Source: CAVPNY01 sp963706905 (lineage in GTDB: Bacteria > Chloroflexota > Anaerolineae > Anaerolineales > UBA4823). From it: 64,000 nt of DNA. The first letter of the stretch is position 1. Each line of letters starts with the position of its first letter. Below the pieces are notes generated by a model, which made no database searches, was not told the origin of the DNA, and worked only from the letters and a program-made list of their open reading frames with translations. The position numbers were made by a program, and so were the translations under genes. The stretch is from assembly GCA_963706905.1 (NCBI GenBank), contig CAVPNY010000002.1:1-64000 (forward strand). The letters are read 5' to 3'. Positions 1 through 9,306 of this stretch are shown here, piece after piece.

Positions 1-478
1 GGCTGTCGTCCGGCAGCGTTTTGATCAGCTCAGTGCGCAGGGTTAGCATGGTCAATGCTGGGGAAGAACTGCACTACATCGCATTGCAGCACGTAGCTGA
101 AGCGGCGGGCAAATCTCTGGCAGCAGTCCAGGGCGCGATGGGTGCCCTTGCCGATCCGGTTGGCAAAGCTTTCTGAGATGAAGCGGCTTTCAAAAATCAG
201 AGAGTGGTCAAATTGCACAAGGCGTGATGGACAACCCAATCGCGAAATGGCGCGGCTGAGAATCAGGCGTTGCTTGGGTTCATGTATGTAGAAGCTGTTA
301 TAGTCTCCTGGGCGATCGGTTTGCATCTCCAAGTTCCCACCTGCAATGCCAGTAAATTATCTGCCAGGAACAGCTCAAAGGCTGCGGTTGTGGGGCGTCC
401 ACGTTTACCACGCCCTGCCTTCTGATAGGCCAGCCATAAATTGCCCCAATCGGTGATTTGTTCTTGTAGGCGCATCAT
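1..478 (-). pseudogene. DGR-type reverse transcriptase, N-terminal part, frameshifted, runs off the window
   Basis: N-terminal half of a retroelement reverse transcriptase. In a DGR this enzyme copies a template repeat into mutagenised cDNA that replaces the variable repeat of a target gene. Reading down from 478, a first segment opens with MMRLQEQITDWGNLWLAYQK and a basic GKRGRP stretch. After a frame break near 310-340 a second segment carries YNSFYIHEPKQRLI, FANRIGKGTHRALD and the palm motif VLQCDVVQFFPSIDH. These blocks resemble DGR and Alr3497-like RTs. Another break near 45 precedes a segment that reads MLTLRTELIKTLPDD to the window edge. The catalytic YxDD region would lie outside. The start is only 70 bp after the FGE-like target ends. 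Family assignment is fairly sure. Whether the breaks are decay or sequence error is open. Confidence 0.8.
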
Positions 479-547
479 TTTGAAATGGTATGTGGGGGCG
501 ACGCACGCACGCCAATACAGAGATTAGAAAATCTCAAGCGGCAGATA

Positions 548-2825
548 TCAGAGCTGGATAGGGGAGGCCGCCACCCGAAAACCGCTGTGGTCGGACGGCT
601 GCCTGGATAATCCCTGCTAGCGGGACGCACAGGGGACGAACGCCTCCGAGGTAGCGGAACAGCCGCCCCACGGGCACGCGCCCTCTGAGCCGGTCTCCGC
701 TTCGCGCCGCCCTCCTGCTGGTAGGGATAATCTTTCCTTATCGAGTGCGTCCATTCCCACACGTTGCCGGCCATGTCGGCGCCGCCGTAGGGGCTGTCGC
801 CCTGAGGCGAATACTGCCCCACCGGGGTGGTGTCCTTGATTTCAGTTGAAATTGCAGCGGTTAAGGTCCGGCTGGCGTTGCCCCAGGGCCATTCGTTGCC
901 ATACTCGCCGCGGGCCGCCTTTTCCCATTCGGCTTCGGTGGGCAGGCGGAACCCCATCCAGCGGGCAGCTCGCTGCCATGCGCCTGGTTCAGCCAGTCGC
1001 AGTAAGCCTGGGCATCCAGCCAGGAGACCTGCACCGCCGGGTGGTCATCTTTGCCATTCAGGTTGCTCTTTGGGCCGCGCGGGTGCTGCCAGTCGGCGCC
1101 CGGTGTATCTTTCCACTCCTTTCCGTCATAGGCGTAGGCGGAGCCTTTTTCCTCGGCCGTGGTGCGGTAGCCGCTGGCCTGGACGAAAGCGGCGAACTGG
1201 GCGTTGGTCACCGGGTAGCGCCCGATCCAGTATCTCCTGGCTAGTCTCCACCGTGTGCTGCGGCTTTTCATCATCGGAAGCCAGCGAGTTATCCTCCTTG
1301 CTGCCCATCAGGAACTTGCCGGCCGGCACGCGCACGAATTCCAGCCCGCCCCATACCCGCCGGTTAGACATCCTCCACGCTAGGAACCTCGCCTGGCTGT
1401 GAGCTCGCAGCCCCGCTCTAACTCGACAAGTAGCTTGCCTTCAATGATCGCTCCTTCAAGGATTTTTGGTGGCGGGGCGGATAAGTGCAGGAAGGCGTCC
1501 AGTGTATCGGCGTCGAAATCCTCTCCGAAGGCCTGGATCTGGCGCAGCACGCGCCGCAGGCGGCGCGATTCCTTCTCGTATTCCTGGAAGGTGCGCGCCA
1601 GGGTCTCGTCGCTCTCCCCGCCGCCCCAGCGCAGGGCATCCTGGATGAACTTGTGGCGCAGGTCCAGGTCGTCGATATCAAAGATGCGCGCCTTAAAGTG
1701 GCTGGCGCGGCGCGCAGCAGGGCGCTCCAGCGGATGAAATCCTCGCGCCGCACGCCCTGCGCCTGCCCGGAGTTGACCAGCATGCGCCACTGCAGCTCGA
1801 TGTCGTTCAGCACGGCCTTGACCCGGCGCGGGTTGACCTCTGCCGCGGCGATCAGCGTCTGCCATTGGGCCAGCAGTTCCTCCCCCACCGGCTGGGTTTC
1901 AGGAAATCCTGCATGGCCTCTGCCACCACCGGCGGCAGCTCGAAGCGCAACTGGATGACCTTCTCCAGGTAGTCGCCGGCTTTCTGCCCGGTGACCTTGG
2001 GTTCTGGTAATAGCTTTCCACCGCCTGGCGGACCACTTCCGTATCCGCGCCCAGCACGAAGATGCAGCCCGGCTTGTCCAGGAACAGCTTGACCGCCTCC
2101 AGCACCTGCACGGTTTTGTCCGGCAGGCAGCGGTCCAGGTCGTCGATGAACACCACCAGCACGCCTTGCTTGGGATCGATCTTCTTCATATCCAGCTTGT
2201 GGTGCACCCAGGCCGCCATCAGTCGGTCAAAGGCCTCGTCGAACTGGTCGAGCAGGGCGGTTTTTTCGGTGAATACGGTCGGTTGTGGCTCGCCGGTATC
2301 AAGCTTGATTTCTAAGCCAGGCACCTGGATGGTGAACCAGCCCAGCACAGTGTTGACCACATCCCGCCGCGGGTAGCGGGGATCGAGCAGTTTCCCGATG
2401 ACTTTGTGGACTGTGCTGTCGTCGGCCATCGCCTGGACGATCACGCGCACCAGAGCCACCAGCAGCTCGTCCTCGTCGGCGTATTTCCAGGCATTGAACC
2501 ACACTGTACGGCATACGCGGAACTGGCTTTCAATGTTTTCGTCCGGGTTGGCAAACTCCAGGCGGGCCGGTTCCGTGCGGATCAGCAGGCTGGGGGTGGC
2601 GTCGAGCTGGCGCTGCACGCGCCGCAGCAAGGTGGTCTTGCCCGCGCCCCACGACCCGCTGACGCCGATGGTCAGCGGTGTTTTCGTGTTTTGATCGGCG
2701 ATCAGGCGCGCCAGGGTGACGGCGAATTCATCGAAGTGGAAATAAGCCTGGTCTTCTTCTCGATCCAGCGGCGCATCCGAGAGGATATTGGGCGTTTCAT
2801 ACGGGCGCTTGGGATTTTCGGGCAT
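548..2825 (-). pseudogene. KAP-family P-loop NTPase fused to FGE-sulfatase/C-lectin domain (DGR target), multiply frameshifted
   Basis: Best read as one gene of about 750 codons broken by many indels. The ATG at 2825 follows an AGGGGGTG ribosome site. The first 280 residues are a KAP NTPase: Walker A is GVSGSWGAGKTT and Walker B is VLVVFIDDLDRC. After breaks near 1995, 1890 and 1715 a helical linker runs to about 1380. The FGE-like domain follows with EFVRVPAGKFLMGS, YPVTNAQFAAF, FRLPTEAEWEKAARGEYG and MAGNVWEWT, then the candidate variable repeat. KAP/FGE proteins with a DGR are known in bacteria, where the NTPase is thought to signal on ligand binding by the lectin-like tail. At least six frame breaks in 2.3 kb, in GC-rich sequence, leave it non-functional as written. 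Alternatively it is an intact gene with poor sequence quality. Confidence 0.75.
551..675 (-). other. candidate DGR variable repeat at the 3' end of the FGE-like target
   Basis: In the reading frame that ends at the TGA at 550-548, the C-terminus matches the FGE/C-lectin layout used by DGR targets. An RGGSW-like element (PWGGCSATSEAF) is followed by VPCASR, a divergent stretch, and the invariant GFRVAASPIQL end. The same frame contains a TAG at 619-617 in the middle of the variable stretch. The template repeat is not in the window: only about 70 bp separate this element from the RT start, so it must lie beyond the left edge. The exact boundaries are estimates. Confidence 0.5.
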
Positions 2826-2934
2826 GGGTCACCCCCTGGGGAGGACGGTAAGGATGCCAGTTACGATGGGAGAGACTTACGCTTTTATTTTAGCACAGGA
2901 GCGCTCAGCTGATCGAATCCCCAGGTGATTGCTC

Positions 2935-2980
2935 CCTGCGCCGTCCCCGGCGCAGGATCAGCCGCCGCGGACGGCGGCTG
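2935..2980. repeat. two tandem perfect GC-rich hairpins
   Basis: Arms CCTGCGCCG/CGGCGCAGG at 2935-2956 (loop TCCC) are followed by CAGCCGCCG/CGGCGGCTG at 2959-2980 (loop CGGA). Each has nine perfect pairs and the spacer is two bases. They lie 26 bases past the stop of the minus-strand gene ending at 3006. There is no T-tract, so they are more likely an mRNA 3'-end stabiliser or an atypical terminator than a classic intrinsic terminator. Confidence 0.6.
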
Positions 2981-3005
2981 GAGCGGATTTCACAGCAAAT
3001 TTCGG

Positions 3006-4470
3006 CTACGCCTTCTTTTGCCTCACCCATTTCCACAGGCCGGTTGGCAGCAGGATCAAGAGCGGCGCGAGCGCAGCCGACCCGCACAGACCTGTCCTGG
3101 AACCCGGTGTAGCTGGAGTTGGCGTGGCAGCTTCGAGGGCTGCAGCGGCGGTTGCTGGCGGCGCAGTTGGTGAGGCGGAGGGTGGCACGCTCGAGGCGGT
3201 TGGTGAAGGCTGGGGGGAGGCGGTGGGAACAACCGTGGCGGTGTGGTCACGAGTGGCGTCGGCGAGGGCAGAGGTGTCTCGGTCGGAAACTTGGTCGGGG
3301 GAGGCGGCGTGGCAGTCAGGTACAGGAAGATGAACTGGTCGCCCTCCATGCGCACATACTCGGGATCGGAATACGAGATATTTTCCAGCAGCTCCCGGGC
3401 TTTGGGCGTCCGGGGTTGATCTCCAGGGCGCGCTGCAGCAAGTCCAGGGCGCTCATCAAATCGGTCACCGCTTCCGGATTGTTCCAGCTTGTCAGGTAAT
3501 AATGCATCAAGTATAGCTCGGCGAAACCGGCGTGCCACAGGGCGTCCTCCGGCAGCAGGGCAATGCTCTTTGCATAGGCCTCTTTGCTCAATTCATACAA
3601 CTCCGGGCCGCCTGCATCGCCGCGCACTTCCTTGCGCAGGAAAGTCATTTCTTTATAGAGCTTGCCCAGCCGGCCCCAGGCCTCGCCATCATCTGGGTTT
3701 CTGGCGATCTTCGCCTGCTCGTCCAATACTTTCTGCCAGGCGGATGGCATCACCAGGGCGACATCCAGGTCCTGCTCCCGGGTCGGTTCGAAGTCCTCAT
3801 AATGCCAGCGGATTTCATCTCCCTGCAAGACCGCGCCTGGCGAAGTCTGCGACCAGCCGATCTGATAATCCAGGATGGAATTATGAACATTGGCTTCGTA
3901 CGGCAGGCGCACAATCAGATCAGCGCTGCCGATAGTATCCTTCCAGCCTGCCCCGGTGGACAGGATATATTCGAAGGAGACAAATGGGTACTCGCCGCTG
4001 CCCTCCAGCCGGTAAGTGACGCGGATGTCCACATCTTCCCCCGGCGGAAACGTCACGTCGAATTCAGCCCAGGGCACCAGATCGTCGCGAAAGCGCGGGT
4101 CCTCGCCCTGTATGCGCCGGGGGCGCACCGCTTTCCCATCCACAAATACCTGCAGGTCTTTAATTTCCGGGTAATTGAACCAGCCGTCACTGGCGCCGAT
4201 CGGGAAGCGCACCGCCATGCTCTCGGCCTGGTCGCCTAAATTGCGCATGGTGAAATCAGCCGTCACGCGGGCGCGGCCCAGGCTGTCGGAGGTAGGCCCG
4301 GCTTGCACGTCCAGCAGCACGGTTTCGTTCTGCATGCGCACCTGGGTGGCTTCGTCCCCTGGCTCAGGGTTGACGCCCGGCGGCTGAGCGGGCGGGGCGA
4401 TGTCGGCATAAGCCGGGGTGGGTATCGCCAGCAGCGTGATCAGGATGATGAGCATTAATATGTACTTCAT
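3006..4470 (-). CDS. exported membrane-anchored protein with TPR-like region and Pro/Thr-rich stalk (frameshifted)
   Basis: The start MKYILMLIILITLLAIP is a clear signal peptide (ATG at 4470), processed near AYADIAPP. Residues about 30-250 form a beta-rich extracellular domain resembling DUF4424-type proteins. Residues about 255-350 are helical and TPR-like (DDGEAWGRLGKLYKEM, ALWHAGFAELYLMHYYL). Near 3412 the frame breaks: restoring one C to a C-run turns NPGRPK into NPRTPKARELLENI. A threonine/proline stalk (TPPPPT, PTETPLPSPTP) follows, with a second break near 3190. The end is a transmembrane segment (ALAPLLILLPTGLW) and a basic tail, with the stop at 3006. A cell-surface protein is likely; the function is unknown. 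Confidence 0.6.
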
Positions 4471-4579
4471 GGTCGATATTGTAGATGGGATACCTCTCAA
4501 TGACAAGTTAATTCATTATCGAAATTGAAAGTTACCGACCTTAGAAAGCGGGTGGAATCTATGGGCTAAGCAAGTCGAC

Positions 4580-4631
4580 AACAGGCATCCTTCGACTTCG
4601 ACACAAATCGTCTCCGCTCTGGATGCCTGTT
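4580..4631. repeat. REP-like inverted repeat
   Basis: A perfect 11-base inverted repeat, AACAGGCATCC/GGATGCCTGTT, encloses a 30-base loop that begins TTCGACTTCG. The core GGCATCCTTCGAC recurs reverse-complemented at 7806-7818 (GTCGAAGGATGCC). Both copies are intergenic, which suggests a dispersed REP-like element. It could also act as a terminator between the minus genes on either side. Confidence 0.5.
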
Positions 4632-4661
4632 ATATCAAATAATGAGATCAAGGACCATTCG

Positions 4662-5081
4662 CTAAACCATTTTTATCCGGATCATCACCCTTGCCTGCGC
4701 CAGCCGCCTCAGGTCTGCCGGGTCTGGCTGTCCATCCTGCATGTGCACGCCCAGTGACCGGGCGCTGATCGGGAGATGGCGAACGTATTCTCCAATCTGG
4801 GCTGCCACCTCAGACTCGACTAAAACAGCTTCCCCAAAACCGTCGACTTCCTGGCCTCGCAGGCGCAGCTTCACCCGACCGCCGCCTTTAAGATTGCGCC
4901 ACCAGGTGCGCTCCCGATTGGAGATCACCCACAACGTGTTGCCCTCCTGGTAGTAGTTGACCGGTGTGGTAATCGGGCGGCCGGACTTGCGCCCGGTTAC
5001 CGTGATCAACATCGTGCTGCTAGACATCATTCTGTGGAGGGGCGAGCGCAGCAAGAAGCTAATGAAACTATTTCCGTTCAT
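4662..5081 (-). CDS. Ddn-like deazaflavin-dependent nitroreductase family protein
   Basis: A 139-residue protein of the DUF385/Ddn split-barrel family, whose members bind F420 or a flavin or modify small molecules. Visible family features are LITVTGRKSGRPITTPVNYY, then TLWVISNRERTWWRNLKGGG, and VKLRLRGQEVDG. The length fits the family. It starts at the ATG at 5081 and lies just downstream of, and in line with, the CPBP protease gene (gap 10 bases), so the two may be co-transcribed. F420 use is inferred from family membership only. Confidence 0.75.
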   Translation of the reverse strand: MNGNSFISFLLRSPLHRMMSSSTMLITVTGRKSGRPITTPVNYYQEGNTLWVISNRERTWWRNLKGGGRVKLRLRGQEVDGFGEAVLVESEVAAQIGEYVRHLPISARSLGVHMQDGQPDPADLRRLAQARVMIRIKMV

Positions 5082-5091
5082 GGTATGCCTT

Positions 5092-5913
5092 TTATAGAAC
5101 TTGCTTTTCTAAAGGTGAAGCATTTTCAGGGCCATAGCGGCGCACGACGTACAGCGCCCACCCGATCACCGGCACGCTCATCAGGATGGCGGCAAATTGC
5201 CCGCCCGCCTCTGAGACGGACAGCCAGTTGAAGAAGGCATGGAAGAGGATCACCAGCAGCAGGCTTCCGCGCGTGCTGTTGTACAACCAGGTGAACACCA
5301 TCGCTGCAAAAATAATCGAAACCAGAAACATCGGAAAACCAAGAATGCCCATTTCGGTATATGTGTCGCGGTAGAAGAAAACCGGTGCATGCCAGAACGC
5401 CCATAGGATGGCCAGGATAAGCGTGGCCGAGGTGGCCGGGCGAGTTCGCTGCAAACGCGGCAAGGCATAGCCGCGCCAGCCGGTCTCCTCGCCGAGGCCA
5501 TAGGTCAGCAGCCACAGAAGCAGTACGCCCAACGGTCCCAGGTATGGCAGGTAATCCGCCTCGCCAAGCTGGGATAGGTCCGGCCAGGCGCCGGTGAACA
5601 GCCAGTTCAGTAATATAGCCAGGATGAACAGGCCTACCGGCGCCAGGACAGCAAAAGCATAGTAGCGCGCTTCTACCCGCCATTTGATCAGGCGTCCGAG
5701 CAAGGCGTGGATGCCCTGCTTGCCTGTGGTGAGGGCGATGACAATCATGGCTGCAATCATCGGCCCGAAGGAGCCCAGATAGTGAAAAGCCAGGGGAATC
5801 TGGACTGCGATCAGACCATTGGTCGAGAGAGCGATCGGGACGAAGACGCTCCATGATAGCAGGTAAGCCAGCACAAAGTACAGGGTCAGATCGTATCTTT
5901 TTAGCCGGCTCAT
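5092..5913 (-). CDS. CPBP-family intramembrane metalloprotease
   Basis: A 273-residue, highly hydrophobic protein with about eight membrane segments. It has the three signature motifs of the CAAX protease/bacteriocin-processing family: EETGWRGYALPRLQ (glutamate pair), FWHAPVFF and LFHAFFNW (metal-binding histidines). Bacterial members are implicated in peptide maturation or bacteriocin immunity; the substrate here is unknown. It starts at ATG 5913. The next gene, an ABC-2 permease on the same strand, ends at 5973, leaving 59 bases. Confidence 0.85.
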   Translation of the reverse strand: MSRLKRYDLTLYFVLAYLLSWSVFVPIALSTNGLIAVQIPLAFHYLGSFGPMIAAMIVIALTTGKQGIHALLGRLIKWRVEARYYAFAVLAPVGLFILAILLNWLFTGAWPDLSQLGEADYLPYLGPLGVLLLWLLTYGLGEETGWRGYALPRLQRTRPATSATLILAILWAFWHAPVFFYRDTYTEMGILGFPMFLVSIIFAAMVFTWLYNSTRGSLLLVILFHAFFNWLSVSEAGGQFAAILMSVPVIGWALYVVRRYGPENASPLEKQVL

Positions 5914-5972
5914 GCGCCTGCCCTCGATCGATGGCTATTTCCTGGATGGATGCGTCCAGCCTATGGTAAAAA

Positions 5973-6788
5973 TTAAAGCTCTTGCCGCTGGAACACCCAT
6001 AGAGCGATCACGACAAACAGTGCTGATAAGGCCAGCGTGCCGTACAGCGGCAGGTAAGAAGACACCGGTTCGCCCAGCATCAATGCTGTGGATATAGGCA
6101 ACTCTGTGCTATTGTTGAGCGGCATAACCAGCGACCAGGGCAGGATCTTAGCCAGCGCTGGAGCCAAGGAGACCAGGAATTGCTGGACGAACAGGAAGGC
6201 CATGGGAATACCGATCACCGGAGCGGGGTGATCGAAGATCGCCCCAAACATCAGCGTCATCGTCATATAAAAGAAGATGTTGGCCATTTGCACGCCCAGT
6301 CCAGCCAGAAAGCCCGGCACGGGCAAAGCGACCCCCAGCACCAGGACCGTGATCAGGTAAGCGATCACTCCCTGCGCCAGCACCATCGTAACCGCCAGAC
6401 CAATGGCGTTGCCGATCAGCTTGGATAAGATGAAAGCAGGTCGCGAAACCGGTTTCGATAAGATCCAGGCAGCCGTCCCGGCGCGTGTCTCGCCAACGAC
6501 CGCCATCTGCATCACAATGCACGTTCCAATCGGCCCAGCCAGGCCGAGAAATAAGTTAAAAATCATGATGCTCTCGAAATTAGGATCGTCCCGCGCGCTC
6601 AGAGAGGTCATCAGGTAAATCAGGTTGACGGATAAAGCCCAGATCAGAATTTGCGTCCACCAGGTGCGCGTGCCAAACCAATGTTCTAACTCACCACGCA
6701 GTAGATTGTCCAGGCCGCGGCGCCAGCCTTCGCCAGTGACCAGTTTCATCAAGCTATTACCAGTGGCGTCGCGTTCTTTAGTGACCAT
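5973..6788 (-). CDS. ABC-2 type transporter permease
   Basis: A 271-residue membrane protein with a short cytoplasmic N-terminus and six hydrophobic segments (for example LIWALSVNLIYLMTSL, IMIFNLFLGLAGPIG, VIAYLITVLVLGVALPV). The layout is that of ABC-2 exporters that move drugs, lipids or polysaccharide precursors. I place the start at ATG 6788 (MVTKERDATG). It overlaps the end of the ATPase gene by 11 bases, which shows translational coupling. The substrate is unknown. Confidence 0.8.
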   Translation of the reverse strand: MVTKERDATGNSLMKLVTGEGWRRGLDNLLRGELEHWFGTRTWWTQILIWALSVNLIYLMTSLSARDDPNFESIMIFNLFLGLAGPIGTCIVMQMAVVGETRAGTAAWILSKPVSRPAFILSKLIGNAIGLAVTMVLAQGVIAYLITVLVLGVALPVPGFLAGLGVQMANIFFYMTMTLMFGAIFDHPAPVIGIPMAFLFVQQFLVSLAPALAKILPWSLVMPLNNSTELPISTALMLGEPVSSYLPLYGTLALSALFVVIALWVFQRQEL

Positions 6789-7731
6789 GCTGGCCTCCTT
6801 CCACGATGCGCAAAAACACATCTTCCAGCTCGTATTCTTTGACATGGTAGTGGGTAACAATCACTTGCTGATCGGCGGCCAACAGGCGGAACAGCTCATT
6901 CTCTGCGGCTTCCGGATTGGATACGCTCACCGTCCAGCTGGTCAGCCCATTGGTGGACTTAGACTGGATGCCAGTCACCCACGGCTGGGAGCCGACCAGT
7001 TGGTGAACGCTATCGGTCTGGCCTTTAAGCTTCACTTCATATGCCACACCCTCGCCGCCCGCCAGCAGCTCTTCGATCGGCCCGAAGGCAACCAGTTCAC
7101 CGTGATTGAGGATGGCGACTGTGTCACTCACTCGCTGCACGTCGTCCAGGATGTGGGTGCAGTAGAAAATGGTTGTGTATTTGCGCAGGCGATCCATCAC
7201 CTCAAGCACATCCCGGCGTCCCATCGGGTCGAGGGAGGCGGCTGGCTCGTCCAGGATCAACAGGTCGGGGTAGTTAACCTGGGCCTGGGCGATCCCCAGG
7301 CGCTGCCGCTCGCCACCCGAGAAGCCCTTGATCGGGCGATCGGCTTTGTCCTCCAGCCCAACCAGGTCGAGCGTCTCTGCCACACGCTGGTCGATCTCTG
7401 CTTGTGGCCCCTTAAAGAAAAAATGGGCGGTGAAGTTCAAGATCTGGCGGGCGGACATATACTCGTAATAGTGCGGCTCCTGCGGCAAGTAACCAATGCG
7501 GGCGCGGATCGCCACCGAATCTTTAACAGTGTCCATCCCGAAGACGCTGGCTGAGCCGGCCGTGGGGCGGATCAGGTCCAGCAAGAGTTTGATAGTGGTT
7601 GTCTTCCCGGCGCCGTTCGGCCCCAGAAAGCCAAAGATCGAATTCTTTTGAACGCGCAGGTTGAGCGATTTAAGCGCCTCTACCCGCTTGAATGATTTGC
7701 TTAATCCATGCGTGTCAATGACCCATTCCAT
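6778..7731 (-). CDS. ABC transporter ATP-binding protein (CcmA/ABC-2 class)
   Basis: A 317-residue ATPase partner of the following ABC-2 permease. Walker A is GPNGAGKTTT, the signature is FSGGERQRLGIAQ, Walker B is LLILDEP, and the H-loop is in FYCTHILDDV. An extra domain of about 100 residues follows the ATPase core, as is usual for exporters of this class. Two adjacent ATGs exist at 7734 and 7731. The second lies six bases from AAGGAG and is preferred. Head of a two-gene operon. Confidence 0.88.
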   Translation of the reverse strand: MEWVIDTHGLSKSFKRVEALKSLNLRVQKNSIFGFLGPNGAGKTTTIKLLLDLIRPTAGSASVFGMDTVKDSVAIRARIGYLPQEPHYYEYMSARQILNFTAHFFFKGPQAEIDQRVAETLDLVGLEDKADRPIKGFSGGERQRLGIAQAQVNYPDLLILDEPAASLDPMGRRDVLEVMDRLRKYTTIFYCTHILDDVQRVSDTVAILNHGELVAFGPIEELLAGGEGVAYEVKLKGQTDSVHQLVGSQPWVTGIQSKSTNGLTSWTVSVSNPEAAENELFRLLAADQQVIVTHYHVKEYELEDVFLRIVEGGQHGH

Positions 7732-7756
7732 CATCCTCTCCTTATTTTCTGCAAGA

Positions 7757-7818
7757 GGCATCCTGAGCAATAATGTTGAATGCTGTAGCGGGGAAGCAGA
7801 GCGGCGTCGAAGGATGCC
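7757..7818. repeat. second REP-like inverted repeat
   Basis: GGCATCCTGAGC at the left and GTCGAAGGATGCC at the right form GGCATCC/GGATGCC arms around a loop of about 48 bases. The right arm is the reverse complement of the left arm of the element at 4580. This places two copies of the same family in opposite orientation around the CPBP/ABC genes. Confidence 0.4.
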
Positions 7819-8101
7819 GGGTGACTTGCTATGGTTAATTGTCAGCGCCAGAGATTTTAGAGCGCAGGAAAAGCTGGCAGGACCATAAAACCTGATTATC
7901 CTACCTGCACTTTAAAAGTATAGTATATCCAGGAACCTAAAATCAACCCTTCAATAAAAAGGTTATCTTGGGGAGACTACCCCACCTTAAGGAGTATTTG
8001 AGAACAGATAGCCAGAAGGGGTTAGAGTCCCTCTTAGGACGGATGCGCCTTGGGTCCCGATCTGTTATGCTCTCATTGAGACCTGACAATGAAGAGGCAA
8101 C

Positions 8102-8608
8102 ATGACTGCATCCGAATCCAAGACAAAAACCTCAGGCAAGCTGGCTTTACGCCTATGTATCTTTCTGGTATGTGCTGCGCTGATGGTGGCCTGCCAGTCC
8201 AATCAGGGGACAGGATCGGCTGAAAATGCCCTGCAGAGTTACTTCGCTGCATTGAATGCCGGCCGATACGAAAAGGCCGATCGCTTGTTCGGCGGCGGAT
8301 ATGACACTTTAACCGGCTGGAACCCAGACATCGATCCCGGTGACCACGTCGCGTTGTGGGAAGCCGGCTGCTCCAGGAACGGACTGCAGTGCCTGCGTGT
8401 CCGTTCTTTTTCGCTCAAGGAGCACACCGGTGATATTTATCTTTTCACCGTTGAATTTACCAATCCGGACGGTTCTTTGTTTGTGCGCGGCCCGTGCTGC
8501 GGAGCGGATGAGACCGAGATGCCTTCCACTTCAAAGTTTGAGGTACGCGTGCAGGAGTCGGAAGATGGTAAGTACCTGGTGTTAGATTTGCCGGTGTACA
8601 TTCCATAG
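8102..8608 (+). CDS. small lipoprotein, DUF4878-like fold possible
   Basis: A 168-residue exported lipoprotein. A basic N-terminus and hydrophobic LRLCIFLVCAALMVAC end in a lipobox, so the mature protein starts at Cys about 30. The domain after it begins AENALQSYFAALNAGRYEKAD, the helix pattern of NTF2-like/DUF4878 proteins. It later has a CCGADE pair of cysteines. GAAGAGG lies just upstream of the ATG. It stands alone between divergent neighbours. The function is unknown. Confidence 0.6.
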   Translation: MTASESKTKTSGKLALRLCIFLVCAALMVACQSNQGTGSAENALQSYFAALNAGRYEKADRLFGGGYDTLTGWNPDIDPGDHVALWEAGCSRNGLQCLRVRSFSLKEHTGDIYLFTVEFTNPDGSLFVRGPCCGADETEMPSTSKFEVRVQESEDGKYLVLDLPVYIP

Positions 8609-8648
8609 GGACGGATGACCGGCCAAACTCCTCGCATCTTGTCGCGGC

Positions 8649-9257
8649 CTAGCCGGCCAGTGCCAGCGCCGCGGCGAGATCCTCGGCAATCATCTTGCGC
8701 TTGCTTTTTTCGATGAAGAAGGCGGGACCGGCCTGTAAGTAGGATGGAAAGAGGCGGGCGCCGCGGAAATAGTATTGCTGGCCGCGGATTTTGTAAGTCG
8801 ACCCGGCCGGGATGGCGCGTCCCAGCCCCGCCTGTCTGGAAATCGAATTCACCGCCTTGATCGCCACGTCTCCCATCAGCAAGAAAGCTTTAACATTTGG
8901 AAACAGGGCAATCTCATCTGCCAGAATCTGCGAGCATTGCTCGATTGTGGCGGTCTGTATTCCATAAGCTGTTTTGCTACATTTCACCGCTGTAGTCAGG
9001 TAGACGCCAAGATCAAGAATATCCTGGATCGAAGTAGTCGCTACCCCAGCATCATTAAATGCTTGCATTGTAGTTTGAGCGAATAATGAGCTGCCCTCTG
9101 CGTAATAGCCATCTACCATATGGGTGGGTGCGGCTTCAGAGATCAGGATGATGGAAACACGTTCAGGATCCAGCTCGATCGCTGGAATGTGATAACCAGT
9201 GTGGTTTACATCTACACAGGGGAACCGCTCGCAACCGACCCGGTCACAGGGGCGCAT
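8649..9257 (-). CDS. uracil-DNA glycosylase superfamily protein
   Basis: About 202 residues. The start is ATG 9257, because GGAGG lies six bases upstream; longer ORF starts lack a site. Features recall family 4/5-type uracil-DNA glycosylases: IILISEAAP in place of the GEAPG water-activating loop, AVKC near the middle, VKAFLLMGDVAIKAV, and FPSYLQAG in place of the HPS DNA-intercalating loop. N-terminal cysteines (RPCDRVGCERFPC) could hold an iron-sulfur cluster. The divergent active-site loops leave the true substrate open. Confidence 0.6.
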   Translation of the reverse strand: MRPCDRVGCERFPCVDVNHTGYHIPAIELDPERVSIILISEAAPTHMVDGYYAEGSSLFAQTTMQAFNDAGVATTSIQDILDLGVYLTTAVKCSKTAYGIQTATIEQCSQILADEIALFPNVKAFLLMGDVAIKAVNSISRQAGLGRAIPAGSTYKIRGQQYYFRGARLFPSYLQAGPAFFIEKSKRKMIAEDLAAALALAG

Positions 9258-9306
9258 TTCACACCTCCGCATGCTCTCTATATTCATCACCCATTGTAGA
9301 TCAAGT

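Noticed and set aside
1..478. Reading the RT as a group II intron maturase
   Set aside because: The GKGTHRALD and SFYIHEPKQRL blocks and the FGE-type gene directly upstream fit DGR RTs. No intron domain or maturase region is visible.
3532..4239. 235-codon plus-strand frame
   Set aside because: Antisense to the exported TPR-like protein, and no ribosome site or motif.
6625..7554. 309-codon plus-strand frame opposite the ABC ATPase
   Set aside because: The minus strand encodes Walker A, signature and Walker B motifs over the same bases, so the plus frame is a shadow.
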